Shown: positions 36,410-45,778, counted from the stretch's first letter. The stretch is 47,202 bases of DNA from Methanosphaera sp. (GCA_017430835.1 JAFRMD010000097.1:1-47202), one strand, 5' to 3'. Notes: generated by a model from the sequence alone, not told the origin. A program made the numbers and translations.

Positions 36410-37407
36410 TCACATATCTCCTTATTCAATGTAAAGGTCTTTTTATCTTTAAAATTAATTTCACATGTTCTATTGTTTATCACATTATCTAATAGAAATA
36501 AAGTGAGGTTCTTTTCACATAATTCTTGTAGTATGATGTAAGGTGTTGTTAATCGGGAGTTTATTTCAACAAAATAAATTGTTTTATCTTGGATAATGAA
36601 ATCAATTCCGATAAATCCTAGCAATCCGTCGATATTATTAACTATCTCTTCTGATATTTTGAATAACTGTTCTTTTAAAGGATGATTTAATGGTGTTTTA
36701 CAACCATTATATCTTAATTGTTCATTATTTCTGATAATATTTTGAGAATTAACACTTAAAAAACTGATTTGATTTTTGTTTTTAATTAAACTAACACTAT
36801 ATGATTTTCCGGGGATATATTCTTGTAATAGACAAGAATCGATTGACTTTTTATTGTAAATTTTCACTGTTCTTTTGAAATCATCAAAATTTTTAATTAT
36901 GTATATTAATTCAGAGGATGTCTTATTATCAGGTTTCATTATGCATGTATTATTCTTAACAATCGCTTTGATATTTTCATTGTTCATATCTTTAAAATTA
37001 ATTTTACATGTTGGAATTTTTAATATTGTGGAAGGTACAACTGTATACGTTAAAAATTTACTAGAACAAATATATGATGCTTCACTATTTGATCCAATTA
37101 TCTTAACATCACATTTTTCAAGTATTTTGGTAATGTTATATTGGATTAAATCATCTTCTGGAGCGATAAATAAACAATAATCATAATTGCTTGAGTAATT
37201 AATAAGCCAATCATTTAAATTACTTTTTAATATGATTTTTTTGCAGAATGATGTGTTAATTTTAAGTTTTGGATTAATCAAATATGTAACTTCAAAAAAA
37301 GATTGATTATCCAAATCGTTCAATACACTTTTAAGCATATTAAATCCTTCGGATAGTAATGAAGAACCAGGATGTAAGGTAGAATATTCAAAAACTAATA
37401 ATTTCAT
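36406..37407 (-). CDS. mfnD: tyramine-glutamate ligase, ATP-grasp (MfnD)
   Basis: The 333-residue ATP-grasp enzyme joins gamma-glutamate to tyramine in methanofuran synthesis. The N-terminal strand KLLVFEYST, the ATP-binding KPDNKTSSE and LLQEYIPGKSYSVS segments and the metal-binding IGIDFIIQDKTIYFVEINSRLTTPY motif are in the expected order. It starts five bases after the wecC stop and overlaps mfnF by four bases. The direct coupling to mfnF, which uses its product, confirms the assignment. Confidence 0.88.
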   Translation of the reverse strand: MKLLVFEYSTLHPGSSLLSEGFNMLKSVLNDLDNQSFFEVTYLINPKLKINTSFCKKIILKSNLNDWLINYSSNYDYCLFIAPEDDLIQYNITKILEKCDVKIIGSNSEASYICSSKFLTYTVVPSTILKIPTCKINFKDMNNENIKAIVKNNTCIMKPDNKTSSELIYIIKNFDDFKRTVKIYNKKSIDSCLLQEYIPGKSYSVSLIKNKNQISFLSVNSQNIIRNNEQLRYNGCKTPLNHPLKEQLFKISEEIVNNIDGLLGFIGIDFIIQDKTIYFVEINSRLTTPYIILQELCEKNLTLFLLDNVINNRTCEINFKDKKTFTLNKEICE

Positions 37408-37412
37408 GTAAA

Positions 37413-38714
37413 TCAGTCAGTATTTATGTCACCAATTGCTTGGAAATTGATGTTTTTGTCTCTAAATTCTTTTGAATTAAGTATTGGTCTTGTGGAGATA
37501 ATGAATTTATTTTTAATCATTTCAGGTTTGATATTTTTATAAACATCATGGTCAGTCATTAAGATAACACAATCACAGTCCAATACATCATCTAAACTGG
37601 CTGGTTTAACATTAAAACTTTCAATAATTTCATCTTTAACGATAGGGTCATGTGCAATTACATCAATATTTTCATCAAGTAACAGTTCAATTAATTTTTT
37701 TGAAGGGGTTTCTCGTATATCCTCCACATTGCCTTTGTATGCAATTCCAAGTATACCCACTTTGAAATTTGTTTTATTGAATTTTTTATTGTCTTTTAAT
37801 ATGTCTAAAACATGATGGGGCATATTGTTGTTTATTTCACGTGAGGCTGTAATTAATTTAGCGTTAATTCCATATTTTTCAGCTAATTCTATTAAGAAGT
37901 ATGGATCAACAGGGATGCAATGCCCTCCAACTCCCGGTCCAGGAGTATGAATATTTACTCTAGGATGGTAATTTGCAGCATTAATAACTTCATTTACATC
38001 AACATCAATTTTTTCACATAACAAAGCTAATTCATTACTCAAAGCAATATTCACATCTCTATAAGTATTTTCCATAAGTTTAACCATTTCTGCACTTGTT
38101 ATATTCCTAACTTTGATAATGTCTCCTTGAGTGATATGTGAATATAATGTTGCTGTTAAATCAGCACTCTTTTCATCAAAACCTCCAACAATTCGAACAT
38201 TGTGTGTCATTTCATATAATGTATTGTTTGGTAAAGCTCTTTCTGGACTGTATGATAAATAGAAATCTTCTCCACATTTGAGTCCTGATTCTTCAAGTAA
38301 TGGTTTTACAAATTTAATTCCAGTTTCTGGAGGAACAGTACTTTCTATTATCACCAAATTACCTTTTTTTAATCCTTTTTTAATGCTTTCACATGCTGAT
38401 AAAACATAGGTAAGATCTGATTTGTTATTTTCATCTATAGGAGTAGGAACAATAACAAGCAGAATATCTGCTTTTTTAGCAACATAATCCAAATCACTTG
38501 TTGCAGAGAGATAATTATTTCTAACAGCATTTTTAACTAAATCATCTAAACCTGGTTCACTAAAAGAACATCTTCCCTGGTTAATAATATTCACAGTATC
38601 TTCGTTAACATCCGCTCCAATAACATGAATATCATTATTTGCTAATATGGCTGCAGTAGGCAAACCAATGTGTCCTAAACCAAATATTCCTACTGTAATA
38701 GTATCAAAATTCAT
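37413..38714 (-). CDS. wecC: UDP-N-acetyl-D-mannosamine dehydrogenase
   Basis: This 433-residue member of the UDP-glucose/GDP-mannose dehydrogenase family oxidises UDP-ManNAc to UDP-ManNAcA with two NAD+. The Rossmann motif GIFGLGHIGLP is at 9-19, the middle domain has SPERALP, and the catalytic cysteine is C266 in GPGVGGHCIPVDP. The ATG at 38714 is favoured because GATGAT lies four bases upstream. The TTG at 38744 would overlap wecB. It follows wecB directly, and the pair forms the expected two-step pathway. Confidence 0.9.
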   Translation of the reverse strand: MNFDTITVGIFGLGHIGLPTAAILANNDIHVIGADVNEDTVNIINQGRCSFSEPGLDDLVKNAVRNNYLSATSDLDYVAKKADILLVIVPTPIDENNKSDLTYVLSACESIKKGLKKGNLVIIESTVPPETGIKFVKPLLEESGLKCGEDFYLSYSPERALPNNTLYEMTHNVRIVGGFDEKSADLTATLYSHITQGDIIKVRNITSAEMVKLMENTYRDVNIALSNELALLCEKIDVDVNEVINAANYHPRVNIHTPGPGVGGHCIPVDPYFLIELAEKYGINAKLITASREINNNMPHHVLDILKDNKKFNKTNFKVGILGIAYKGNVEDIRETPSKKLIELLLDENIDVIAHDPIVKDEIIESFNVKPASLDDVLDCDCVILMTDHDVYKNIKPEMIKNKFIISTRPILNSKEFRDKNINFQAIGDINTD

Positions 38715-38727
38715 CAGTATCATCCAT

Positions 38728-40041
38728 TTAATTTTGTGACTCAAATTCTTTAACGATAATAGTTTTATTTTTTAAACTTAAATTATTTTTAATATATTCA
38801 GGTAAATTATTATAGAATACTTGCTCGATTATATGATGTTTATTTTCCTGTTCAAATTCTTCCACAGTAATATCCTTTTCTATTTGTTTTAGGTAATATC
38901 CTTTAAAATCAACTATTTCATTTGAACGTTTAACACCTAAATTGTTGTTTTCGATACGTTCCTTAATAATCTTAAACATTATTTTTGAACTGTTACCATC
39001 ACCATATGGATTTTTTGCATCACACATTTTCTGATATAATACAGAATCCTGAAGAATGTTACTTATGTTATTTTCGATATCTTCTTGTTTTGTGCCTGCC
39101 AGAACATTTCCTCCAGCAGTAATGGTTTCTGGACGTTCAGTATTATATCTTAACGTAACACAAGGAATATTCAAGGTAATAGCTTCTTCTTGAATACCTC
39201 CAGAATCAGTCAATATTAACTGACTTTGTGATAAAAGATATAAAAAATCAAGATAACCTAAAGGTTTTGTAATCTGTATATTTTCGGCATCAACTAATTT
39301 CTCATATAAATTATTTTTTTCTAATGATTTACGGGTATGTGGATGAACAGGGAATACGATATTGTAAGGCAAGTTTATTAAACTATTTACAATATTCGTT
39401 AATCTTTCATCATCATCTACATTTTCTGCTCTATGAAGAGTTAATGCAATGTACTCCTCAAATTCAATCATGTTTTTAACATTACTTTTTTCAATAGCAA
39501 TTTCAAGATTTCGTTTACATGCATCTACAATACTGTTTCCGGTAATATATATTTGATTATGGTCAAATCCTTCATTCTGTAAATTAATTGCCGTTTCTTC
39601 TGTAGGAACAAAAAATAAATTCGAACAATTGTCTGCAATTATTCTATTTGTTTCTTCAGGCATATCTTTATCAAAAGATCTAAGTCCTGCTTCCACGTGA
39701 CCTACCGGAATTTTAAGTTTATTTGCCACTAAAGCTCCTGCAAGAACAGTATTTGTATCTCCTTGAACTAGAACAATATCAATCTTTTCTTCAATTAAAA
39801 TTTTTTCTAAATCGGATAATATTATACTGATTTGTCTAACTGCTGTGTTTGAACCAATACCAATGTTATATGAGGGTAATGGTAAATTCAAATCTGTGAA
39901 AAATTGTTTTGACATTTCAAGATCATAATGTTGTCCAGTGTGTATAATCACTAATTCTTCATTATTATTTTGAATTTCATCAATCACAGGAGACATTTTA
40001 ATTATTTCAGGTCTAGTTCCTAACACAATCCCTATTTTCAT
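38728..40041 (-). CDS. wecB: UDP-N-acetylglucosamine 2-epimerase with C-terminal extension
   Basis: This 437-residue non-hydrolysing epimerase converts UDP-GlcNAc to UDP-ManNAc. Family motifs: GTRPEIIKM (8-16), HTGQHYD (34-40), QGDTNTVLAGALVA (93-106), HVEAGLRSFD (115-124), TLHRAEN (201-207), DSGGIQEEA (279-287) and NPYGDGNSS (344-352). The family normally ends near residue 370. Here a further ~70 residues, acidic then basic and apparently helical, are added. AAGTGAT precedes the ATG. It lies nine bases after truA in a five-gene minus-strand run. Confidence 0.92.
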   Translation of the reverse strand: MKIGIVLGTRPEIIKMSPVIDEIQNNNEELVIIHTGQHYDLEMSKQFFTDLNLPLPSYNIGIGSNTAVRQISIILSDLEKILIEEKIDIVLVQGDTNTVLAGALVANKLKIPVGHVEAGLRSFDKDMPEETNRIIADNCSNLFFVPTEETAINLQNEGFDHNQIYITGNSIVDACKRNLEIAIEKSNVKNMIEFEEYIALTLHRAENVDDDERLTNIVNSLINLPYNIVFPVHPHTRKSLEKNNLYEKLVDAENIQITKPLGYLDFLYLLSQSQLILTDSGGIQEEAITLNIPCVTLRYNTERPETITAGGNVLAGTKQEDIENNISNILQDSVLYQKMCDAKNPYGDGNSSKIMFKIIKERIENNNLGVKRSNEIVDFKGYYLKQIEKDITVEEFEQENKHHIIEQVFYNNLPEYIKNNLSLKNKTIIVKEFESQN

Positions 40042-40050
40042 AGTATCACT

Positions 40051-40875
40051 TTACTTATTTAATAATTCAATAATTTTTACATCAGCATATTTTTCTTGTT
40101 CATTATTCATAAATTCTTTTTTTAATACATTAATAAGTTTACTTTTTGCATATTCTGAATCTTTAAACTTAATATTTTTATATTCCATTCCACTTAAAAT
40201 AAGTCCATTAGCTGGTGCAGGTTCTAATCTAATCCTTTCTCGCAATTCAATAGGTTGTAATAACTGATTAATATTTTCAACTTCTAAAGAACCCTCCCCC
40301 ACTCGAATAATTGATGTAACCATTTTTCTTACCATATTCCAAAGGAAACTTTCTCCAGTCACAGTAAAAATCATTAAATTATCTTCAACTTCTAAATTAA
40401 CATCAATTATTTTTCTATTGGGATTTTTTTCATGTCTTTTTGAAAAATTTCTAAAATTATGTTCACCAATAAAATAGGTCATAGCTTCCTTCATTTTATC
40501 GTAATTCAATTCTTTTTTCTCAAAAGGATTAAATGGTTGTACGTATGTATATGTTCTATTCAATGGGAATCTTACTTTAAACCCATAAGGAACTTTTGCT
40601 TCTCCGATAATTTTTATATCCTTTGGTAATAATCCATTGATATAATCCAATCGGATAATTTCATCAGTCATGAATGAAATAACATTTCCAGTTGAATGAA
40701 CTCCTTTATCAGTTCTTCCAGCAACCGAATAATGAGCTTTCCACGTATCTTCTATAATATTTGTTTCCTTAAAAACTTTTAATAGTTCTCCTTCTACTGT
40801 TCTGTAATTGGGTTGTCGTTGATATCCATGAAATTTTGTACCAATATATGCTATTTTTAATGCAACTCTTCTCAT
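40051..40875 (-). CDS. truA: tRNA pseudouridine(38-40) synthase TruA
   Basis: The 274-residue enzyme isomerises uridines 38-40 in tRNA anticodon arms. The catalytic aspartate is D56 in AGRTDKGVHS, and the motif GESFLWNMVRKMV is present in the second half. The ATG has no strong ribosome site. It is the first gene of the run truA-wecB-wecC-mfnD-mfnF, each separated by 13 bases or less, so sugar and methanofuran genes probably share its promoter. Confidence 0.95.
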   Translation of the reverse strand: MRRVALKIAYIGTKFHGYQRQPNYRTVEGELLKVFKETNIIEDTWKAHYSVAGRTDKGVHSTGNVISFMTDEIIRLDYINGLLPKDIKIIGEAKVPYGFKVRFPLNRTYTYVQPFNPFEKKELNYDKMKEAMTYFIGEHNFRNFSKRHEKNPNRKIIDVNLEVEDNLMIFTVTGESFLWNMVRKMVTSIIRVGEGSLEVENINQLLQPIELRERIRLEPAPANGLILSGMEYKNIKFKDSEYAKSKLINVLKKEFMNNEQEKYADVKIIELLNK

Positions 40876-41160
40876 ATTGTCAACATTCTCAAATTTTAAT
40901 ATAAATTAAATTATGTTTCTTTTTTCATAAAATAATTTTTAATTTCAATTATTATTCTCTTTGAACAATAATGAAATTTTCTTTATTAAAAATCCATTTA
41001 TTCTAAGAATAAGGATGAATTCTTTTTTTCTTAGTTTTATAAGAAAGAAAAGCAATATTAAAGAAAATATCTGTAAGAATTTTTATGAAAATAAAAGAAG
41101 TTATACTATTTTAAACATATAATTAATATAGATTTTTAATAATGATAAAGGATTGGTAAT
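40876..41160. other. divergent promoter region truA/hisA
   Basis: This 285-base AT-rich gap lies between divergent truA and hisA. It contains a weak inverted repeat (CTAAGAA at 41003-41009 with TTCTTAG at 41028-41034, 18-base loop) and possible TATA boxes for hisA near 41115-41135. No ORF or GC-rich RNA island is seen. Confidence 0.4.
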
Positions 41161-41874
41161 ATGATAGTAATTCCAGCGGTTGACTTAAAAAATGGAAAAT
41201 GTGTACAATTAGTACAAGGAGAACCAGGAACTGAACAAATAGTTTTAGATAACCCTGGTAAAGTGGCACAAGAATGGGTAAAAAAAGGAGCTAAACGTTT
41301 ACATATTGTGGATTTGGATGGAGCTTTGGGTAGTGGAGAAAATTTAAATATTGTTGAAGATATTGTAAAAAAGTCCAAAGTTCCCATTCAAATGGGTGGT
41401 GGAATTAGAGACTTAGATGATGCAAGAAAATTATTGGATGCTGGTGTGTCTGCAGTAATAATTGGTACAATGGCTATTAAAAATCCGGAAAGTATTAAAG
41501 AATTATCTGAGGAATATGGTTCAGAAAGAATTTGCGTATCATTAGACAGTAAAGATAATAAAGTCGTTACTCATGGTTGGACAGAATTTACTGAAAAAAC
41601 TCCCGTAGAATATGCAAAATTTTTTGAAAAGAAAGGTGCTGGATTAATTTTATTTACGAATGTGGATGTTGAAGGTTTACTCAAGGGTATAGATTTAAAA
41701 CCTGTTGAAGAATTATTGGCCAATATTTCCATACCTTTAATATATTCTGGGGGCATAACCTCTTTAGATGATCTTGAAGTATTATCTAACATGGGAATAG
41801 ATTATGTTGTAGTGGGTTCTGCTATTTATAAGGGCTTAATTAATTTTGAAGACACTTTAAAATTCCAGGATTAG
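41161..41874 (+). CDS. hisA: phosphoribosylformimino-AICAR-phosphate isomerase
   Basis: The 237-residue (beta-alpha)8 barrel enzyme performs the Amadori rearrangement of ProFAR in histidine biosynthesis. Catalytic D8 (IPAVDL) and D129 (VSLDS) are in place, as are the phosphate-binding glycines MGGGIRD (about 78-84) and SGGITS. An AAGGATTGGT ribosome site precedes the ATG. ribL follows after 13 bases and they are probably co-transcribed. No other his genes are here. Confidence 0.95.
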   Translation: MIVIPAVDLKNGKCVQLVQGEPGTEQIVLDNPGKVAQEWVKKGAKRLHIVDLDGALGSGENLNIVEDIVKKSKVPIQMGGGIRDLDDARKLLDAGVSAVIIGTMAIKNPESIKELSEEYGSERICVSLDSKDNKVVTHGWTEFTEKTPVEYAKFFEKKGAGLILFTNVDVEGLLKGIDLKPVEELLANISIPLIYSGGITSLDDLEVLSNMGIDYVVVGSAIYKGLINFEDTLKFQD

Positions 41875-41875
41875 A

Positions 41876-41884
41876 GGGGATGAT
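41876..41884 (+). promoter_or_regulatory. Shine-Dalgarno sequence of ribL
   Basis: GGGGATGAT resembles the archaeal consensus GGAGGTGAT at seven of nine positions. It lies three bases before an in-frame ATT at 41888 but twelve bases before the first ATG at 41897, so it marks ATT as the start. Confidence 0.55.
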
Positions 41885-41887
41885 AAT

Positions 41888-42343
41888 ATTAAAATTATGG
41901 CTACAGGAACTTTTGATATCCTTCATCCAGGGCATGCTTTTTATCTAGAACAAGCAAAAAAATTAGGAGGGGTTGATTCAAAGTTATATGTTGTTATTGC
42001 TACTGATAAAACTGTTGAAAAACATAAAAGAATACCTATCATGAATCAAGAACAGCGTTGTGAATTAATTTCTAAATTTAGGGTAGTGGATGAAGCATAT
42101 GTTGGTGATGAAGAGGATCCTTATAAAATTGTTAAATTAATCAAGCCGGATATAATTGCTATAGGTCCCGATCAAAAATTCGATTTAGATAAATTGGAAA
42201 ATAATTTACATAGGGCTGGAATTAATACTAAGGTCGTTAAGATTGAGGATTATAAAAAGTTTGAGTTAGATAGTTCTTGTAAAATTATTAAAAAGATTAA
42301 AAACACGCATTTTGTTGAAAAATCTTTTGAAGATTGTGAATAA
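41888..42343 (+). CDS. ribL: FAD synthetase RibL (cytidylyltransferase family)
   Basis: RibL adenylates FMN to FAD in archaea. The nucleotidyltransferase HxGH motif is in GTFDILHPGHAFYL, and the second motif lies in the late IKKIK helix region. From ATT at 41888 the protein is 151 residues, beginning M-K-I-M-A-T-G-T-F-D. From the first ATG (41897) it loses three residues of the first beta strand of the Rossmann fold, which in homologues starts with Met-Lys directly before the hydrophobic strand. The ribosome site also fits the ATT. Related enzymes for glycerol-3-phosphate or other cytidylyl transfers share these motifs, so the FAD assignment rests on the methanogen orthologue. Confidence 0.83.
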   Translation: MKIMATGTFDILHPGHAFYLEQAKKLGGVDSKLYVVIATDKTVEKHKRIPIMNQEQRCELISKFRVVDEAYVGDEEDPYKIVKLIKPDIIAIGPDQKFDLDKLENNLHRAGINTKVVKIEDYKKFELDSSCKIIKKIKNTHFVEKSFEDCE

Positions 42344-42422
42344 TAATTTCAAAATATTAATATATTACATTAAATAGAAATATCTATAATATTAACTGAT
42401 GTAAAATTTAGGAGAAATCTTC

Positions 42423-42692
42423 ATGGTAGCAAAAAAATATTATGACACATTATTAAAAATTACAGACATTATGGAAGAAAAAGGTGGAGGAATCATTTAC
42501 ATACGTAATGAGCCAGATTGTTACACAATAGGTACTCGTTACTATGATGAAGAAATTGCAAAATATTTAGACGATGTTATTGATAATTGGTCTGGTGAAG
42601 AATCTACTCTTAAAAAGAAATCTAAAAAACGATCAAAAAAACAAGACAAAGTTGAAGAATTATACTACTTGTGGAAATTAATGTTATCCTAA
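42423..42692 (+). CDS. small protein of unknown function with basic tail
   Basis: I do not recognise a family. The product is 89 residues: a compact alpha/beta N-terminal part (about 1-58) containing GGGIIYIRNEPDCYTIGTRY, then a Lys-rich stretch at about 63-75 (KKKSKKRSKKQDK), then a short helix. The basic segment suggests nucleic-acid or ribosome binding, which is inference. AGGAG eight bases before the ATG is a good ribosome site. It stands alone between ribL and cofH with a duplicated T-rich terminator after it. Confidence 0.65.
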   Translation: MVAKKYYDTLLKITDIMEEKGGGIIYIRNEPDCYTIGTRYYDEEIAKYLDDVIDNWSGEESTLKKKSKKRSKKQDKVEELYYLWKLMLS

Positions 42693-42742
42693 TTTTTGTC
42701 GTTACTTTTTAATTATTTTTTATCTTTTTGTCGTTACTTTTT
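42693..42742 (+). terminator. duplicated oligo-T terminator (18-bp direct repeat)
   Basis: TTTTTGTCGTTACTTTTT occurs at 42693-42710 and exactly again at 42725-42742, directly after the stop codon of the small basic protein gene. Archaeal RNA polymerase terminates at T runs, so this is read as two successive terminators made by a local duplication. Confidence 0.55.
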
Positions 42743-42841
42743 TTTATTAAATTTAGTTAAAGCCAATTTTAGATATTGTTATTAATAATTTTTTATAAAT
42801 ATAAGATAGAATATTGGAATTAGGTATGGAACAGTGGTTGA

Positions 42842-43891
42842 ATGTTAAACGATATTTATGAAAAGTCATTAAATAGTGAAATTAGTTTTAATGAAGCATT
42901 GGATTTGGTTAAATGCACAAATCCATTTGAATTATTTGACACGGCTAATCAACTAAGGAAAACAATAGTGGGTGATAAAGTAACCTATGTAGTAAATAAG
43001 GCTATAGATATCACTGATTATTGTATGATTGGCTGTAAATTTTGTTCTTTTAGGAATCATGAAAATTATAGAATGACAAATAAAGAAATATCTGACAGTA
43101 TTCTTCAAGCAAAATCTGTAGGTGCTACTGAAATTTGTTTATTTGGTGGAATTACTGAAGACATGACAATTGATTATTATTGTGATTTGATTAAAGAAAT
43201 TAAAGACAATCATGATATTTGTTTACATGCTTTATCTCCTGCTGAAGTATATCAAACTGCATTAAATTCGGATATCACAACATATGAAGCATTAAAATTG
43301 TTACAAGATGCTGGGATGGACACTATGACAGGTGCTTCTGCAGAGATTTTGGTGGACTCCATTAGGGATCAAATTTGTCCAAATAAATTAAAAACCAATC
43401 AATGGGTTCGAATTATTAAGGAAGCTCATGAATTGGGAATTTTAACAACTTCAACAATTATGTATGGTAGTATAGAAAATTGGGAAGATAGACTTGAGCA
43501 TATGTTTTTATTAAAAGAAATCCAAGAGGAAACAAAAGGATTTACTGAGTTTGTTCCTATGACTTTTTTGGGTGCAAATAATGAGTTGGGTAAAATTTCT
43601 AATGGGGCAACAGGAATAGAAGATTTGAAGGTTCATGCAATAGCTAGAATAATTTTTGGTAAATCAATACCGAATATTCAGGTTTCATGGGTAAAATTAG
43701 GTATGAGAATGACACAAGTAGCTTTAATATGTGGAGCAAATGATATTGGTGGCACGATGATTGAGGATAAAATATCCACGGCTGCTGGTGGGGGTTTTGG
43801 AGGTTATTTGTCTGTTGAAAAAATGAAACAGTTAATTACTGACATAGGTAGAATTCCTCAAGAAAGAACAACTAAGTATCAAATATTATAG
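42842..43891 (+). CDS. cofH: F420 biosynthesis radical SAM enzyme CofH
   Basis: CofH joins tyrosine to 5-amino-6-ribitylaminouracil, the step before CofG closes the deazaflavin (Fo) ring. The 349-residue protein has the radical SAM cysteines C61, C65 and C68 (CMIGCKFC). It also has the characteristic FGGITED, GASAEILVDSIRDQICPNKL and TAAGGGFGGYLSVEKM segments and the ending PQERTTKY. An in-frame TGA just upstream confirms that nothing is missing at the N-terminus. cofG is not in the window, and methanogens often carry more than one cofH, so which copy this is cannot be said. Confidence 0.9.
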   Translation: MLNDIYEKSLNSEISFNEALDLVKCTNPFELFDTANQLRKTIVGDKVTYVVNKAIDITDYCMIGCKFCSFRNHENYRMTNKEISDSILQAKSVGATEICLFGGITEDMTIDYYCDLIKEIKDNHDICLHALSPAEVYQTALNSDITTYEALKLLQDAGMDTMTGASAEILVDSIRDQICPNKLKTNQWVRIIKEAHELGILTTSTIMYGSIENWEDRLEHMFLLKEIQEETKGFTEFVPMTFLGANNELGKISNGATGIEDLKVHAIARIIFGKSIPNIQVSWVKLGMRMTQVALICGANDIGGTMIEDKISTAAGGGFGGYLSVEKMKQLITDIGRIPQERTTKYQIL

Positions 43892-43946
43892 TTCAATTCA
43901 GTAATCATTATTTATTTTTAAAAGTTAAAAAAAAAGGTTATAGTGG

Positions 43947-45545
43947 TTATATGGTCATGTTTAACATTTTGGTACGTTCTTGTGAAGTTAATTCTTTAAC
44001 TATTTCTTTTGGGGTACCATTATCTAACAAATGACCGTCACGCATTAAAGCTGCGGTATCACAACATTCTAATACGAAGTCCATGTCGTGTGAAATAATT
44101 ACGAATGTTTGATCTAATTCTTCACGAGCATTAAGGATAGATTCGGTTACGTTACGTCTGGTTATTGGATCCATTGTTCCTGTAGGTTCGTCTAATATTA
44201 CAATATTTGGTTCTTTAATAAGAACTTGTGCAATAGCTACTCTATGTCTTTCTCCTCCACTCATCTGGTCAGGATATTTTTCAAGTAAGGATGCTGCTTC
44301 TTCTTCTTTAAATCCTACTGCAGTTAAAACATGTAATGATTTCATTTTAGCAAATTCTGATGGTAAATCAAGACTTATTGCATCAGTTAAATTTCCAAGG
44401 ATTGTTTTATAAGGGTATAAACTGAAATCTTGGTGTAATAATCCTATATGTGGTGTTACTCTACCTCTATGTTGAGGTCCTTTTTTAGACATATCTATCC
44501 ATTCTTCACCAAGTCTGATTTTTATTTCTCCATCACTTGGTTCTATAATTCCCGCAATAACTTTTGAAAGTGTTGTTTTTCCAGCACCACTTAAACCTAC
44601 AATACTTGCAATTTCTCCTTCATTAATTGTTAAAGTAACTCCATCTACAGATTTTACTACTCCACGGGATACTGAAAAGTAATATTTTTTCAAGTCTTTC
44701 ATTTCAATTAAAGGGTCACCAATTGTTACTGCTTCATGTTTTTTAGGTAATGGGATTTCTTGAACAAATTTTGCAACAATACCTTCTGGTTTTCCTTCTT
44801 CTATTATTTCTCCTTTTTCTAACCAGATTACCCTATCTGATAAATCTTCGATTACTTCTGGCCAGTGAGAGTTAATAATCATGGTAATGTTTTTATTTTT
44901 TACACCATCTAATAATGCGCTGTGGATAAGTTTTGCTGTTTTGGGATCTAATGTACCCGTTGGTTCATCTGCTAAGAATAACATTGGATTTTTAGCCAGT
45001 TGTCTTGCCAGTACAATTCTCTGTTTTTCACCACCACTTAAGTCACGAGCGACGTGTGTTGTTCTATGTTCCATATGGGTCATTTTTAGTAAGTTTATTG
45101 CTTTGTTGATATTGTCTTCATCTTGTTGGTTTTCGAAAGATTTCATAATGTTTTCAATTACGGTTTCTTCTTCGTATAAAGCAAATGTTCTTTGTAACAT
45201 GATTGAAATTCTTCTTTTTATGGCAGCAAATTCATCTCTTGTGCTGTTCCATAGATTTATGTTTTTTGCTTCCAGTCTTCCCCCACATGAACAAGGACTA
45301 TCGGCTTTAGAGGGAGCATCGATGTGATCACATTCTTCACAATAAGATACGTTATATATTATTTCCCCTTCATCTGGCTCATATTCTGGTATACCTCTAA
45401 GCATATTTAGGAGTACGGATTTTCCAGATCCACTTCTACCTAATATTCCAAGTACTTCTCCTTCTTCAATATTCAATGAAATATTTTTGAGTACTGCTTC
45501 ATTATCGAATTGTTTTGTAACATTTTTTATTTCTATAAAGCTCAT
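43947..45545 (-). CDS. atwA: methyl-coenzyme M reductase activating ATPase, component A2
   Basis: The 532-residue cytosolic protein has two ABC ATPase domains and is part of the ATP-dependent system that reduces the nickel of factor F430 in methyl-CoM reductase. Domain 1 has Walker A GRSGSGKS (36-43), an inserted cysteine-rich zinc-like knot with C69, C72, C85 and C87, signature LSGGEKQR and Walker B LFLADEP. Domain 2 has [17 protein letters not shown] and IVILDEP. The cysteine insert and the lack of membrane partners distinguish A2 from ordinary transporters. AGGTG precedes the ATG. Confidence 0.92.
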   Translation of the reverse strand: MSFIEIKNVTKQFDNEAVLKNISLNIEEGEVLGILGRSGSGKSVLLNMLRGIPEYEPDEGEIIYNVSYCEECDHIDAPSKADSPCSCGGRLEAKNINLWNSTRDEFAAIKRRISIMLQRTFALYEEETVIENIMKSFENQQDEDNINKAINLLKMTHMEHRTTHVARDLSGGEKQRIVLARQLAKNPMLFLADEPTGTLDPKTAKLIHSALLDGVKNKNITMIINSHWPEVIEDLSDRVIWLEKGEIIEEGKPEGIVAKFVQEIPLPKKHEAVTIGDPLIEMKDLKKYYFSVSRGVVKSVDGVTLTINEGEIASIVGLSGAGKTTLSKVIAGIIEPSDGEIKIRLGEEWIDMSKKGPQHRGRVTPHIGLLHQDFSLYPYKTILGNLTDAISLDLPSEFAKMKSLHVLTAVGFKEEEAASLLEKYPDQMSGGERHRVAIAQVLIKEPNIVILDEPTGTMDPITRRNVTESILNAREELDQTFVIISHDMDFVLECCDTAALMRDGHLLDNGTPKEIVKELTSQERTKMLNMTI

Positions 45546-45670
45546 TTAATTAACACCTAAACATAATTTCTAATGGTTATTGCAATTTTCTTTTTTTATA
45601 TATTATATATCTTTGTAATTTCATTATAATGTATTTTATTAAACAATTTGTCATTATTTATCATAAACTT

Positions 45671-45694
45671 TTTATTAAATGATATATAAATATA
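45671..45694 (+). promoter_or_regulatory. probable TATA box of the HTH-CBS gene
   Basis: The AAATGATATATAAATATA stretch resembles the archaeal TATA consensus. It lies about 90 bases before the ATG at 45779. A second candidate nearer 45710-45720 is possible. Confidence 0.35.
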
Positions 45695-45778
45695 TTACCT
45701 AGAATTTTATGTTTATATAATAAATCTTAATTTAGTATTTTTCATTTTCTTAAATGTCTTATATGTAGGGGATGTACC

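Noticed and set aside
41003..41034. Hairpin in the truA-hisA gap as an RNA or terminator
   Set aside because: It has a weak AT stem with a long loop, and convergent termination makes no sense between divergent genes.
44881..45327. 148-codon plus-strand ORF opposite atwA
   Set aside because: It is the antisense shadow of a well-conserved ABC gene with no ribosome site.
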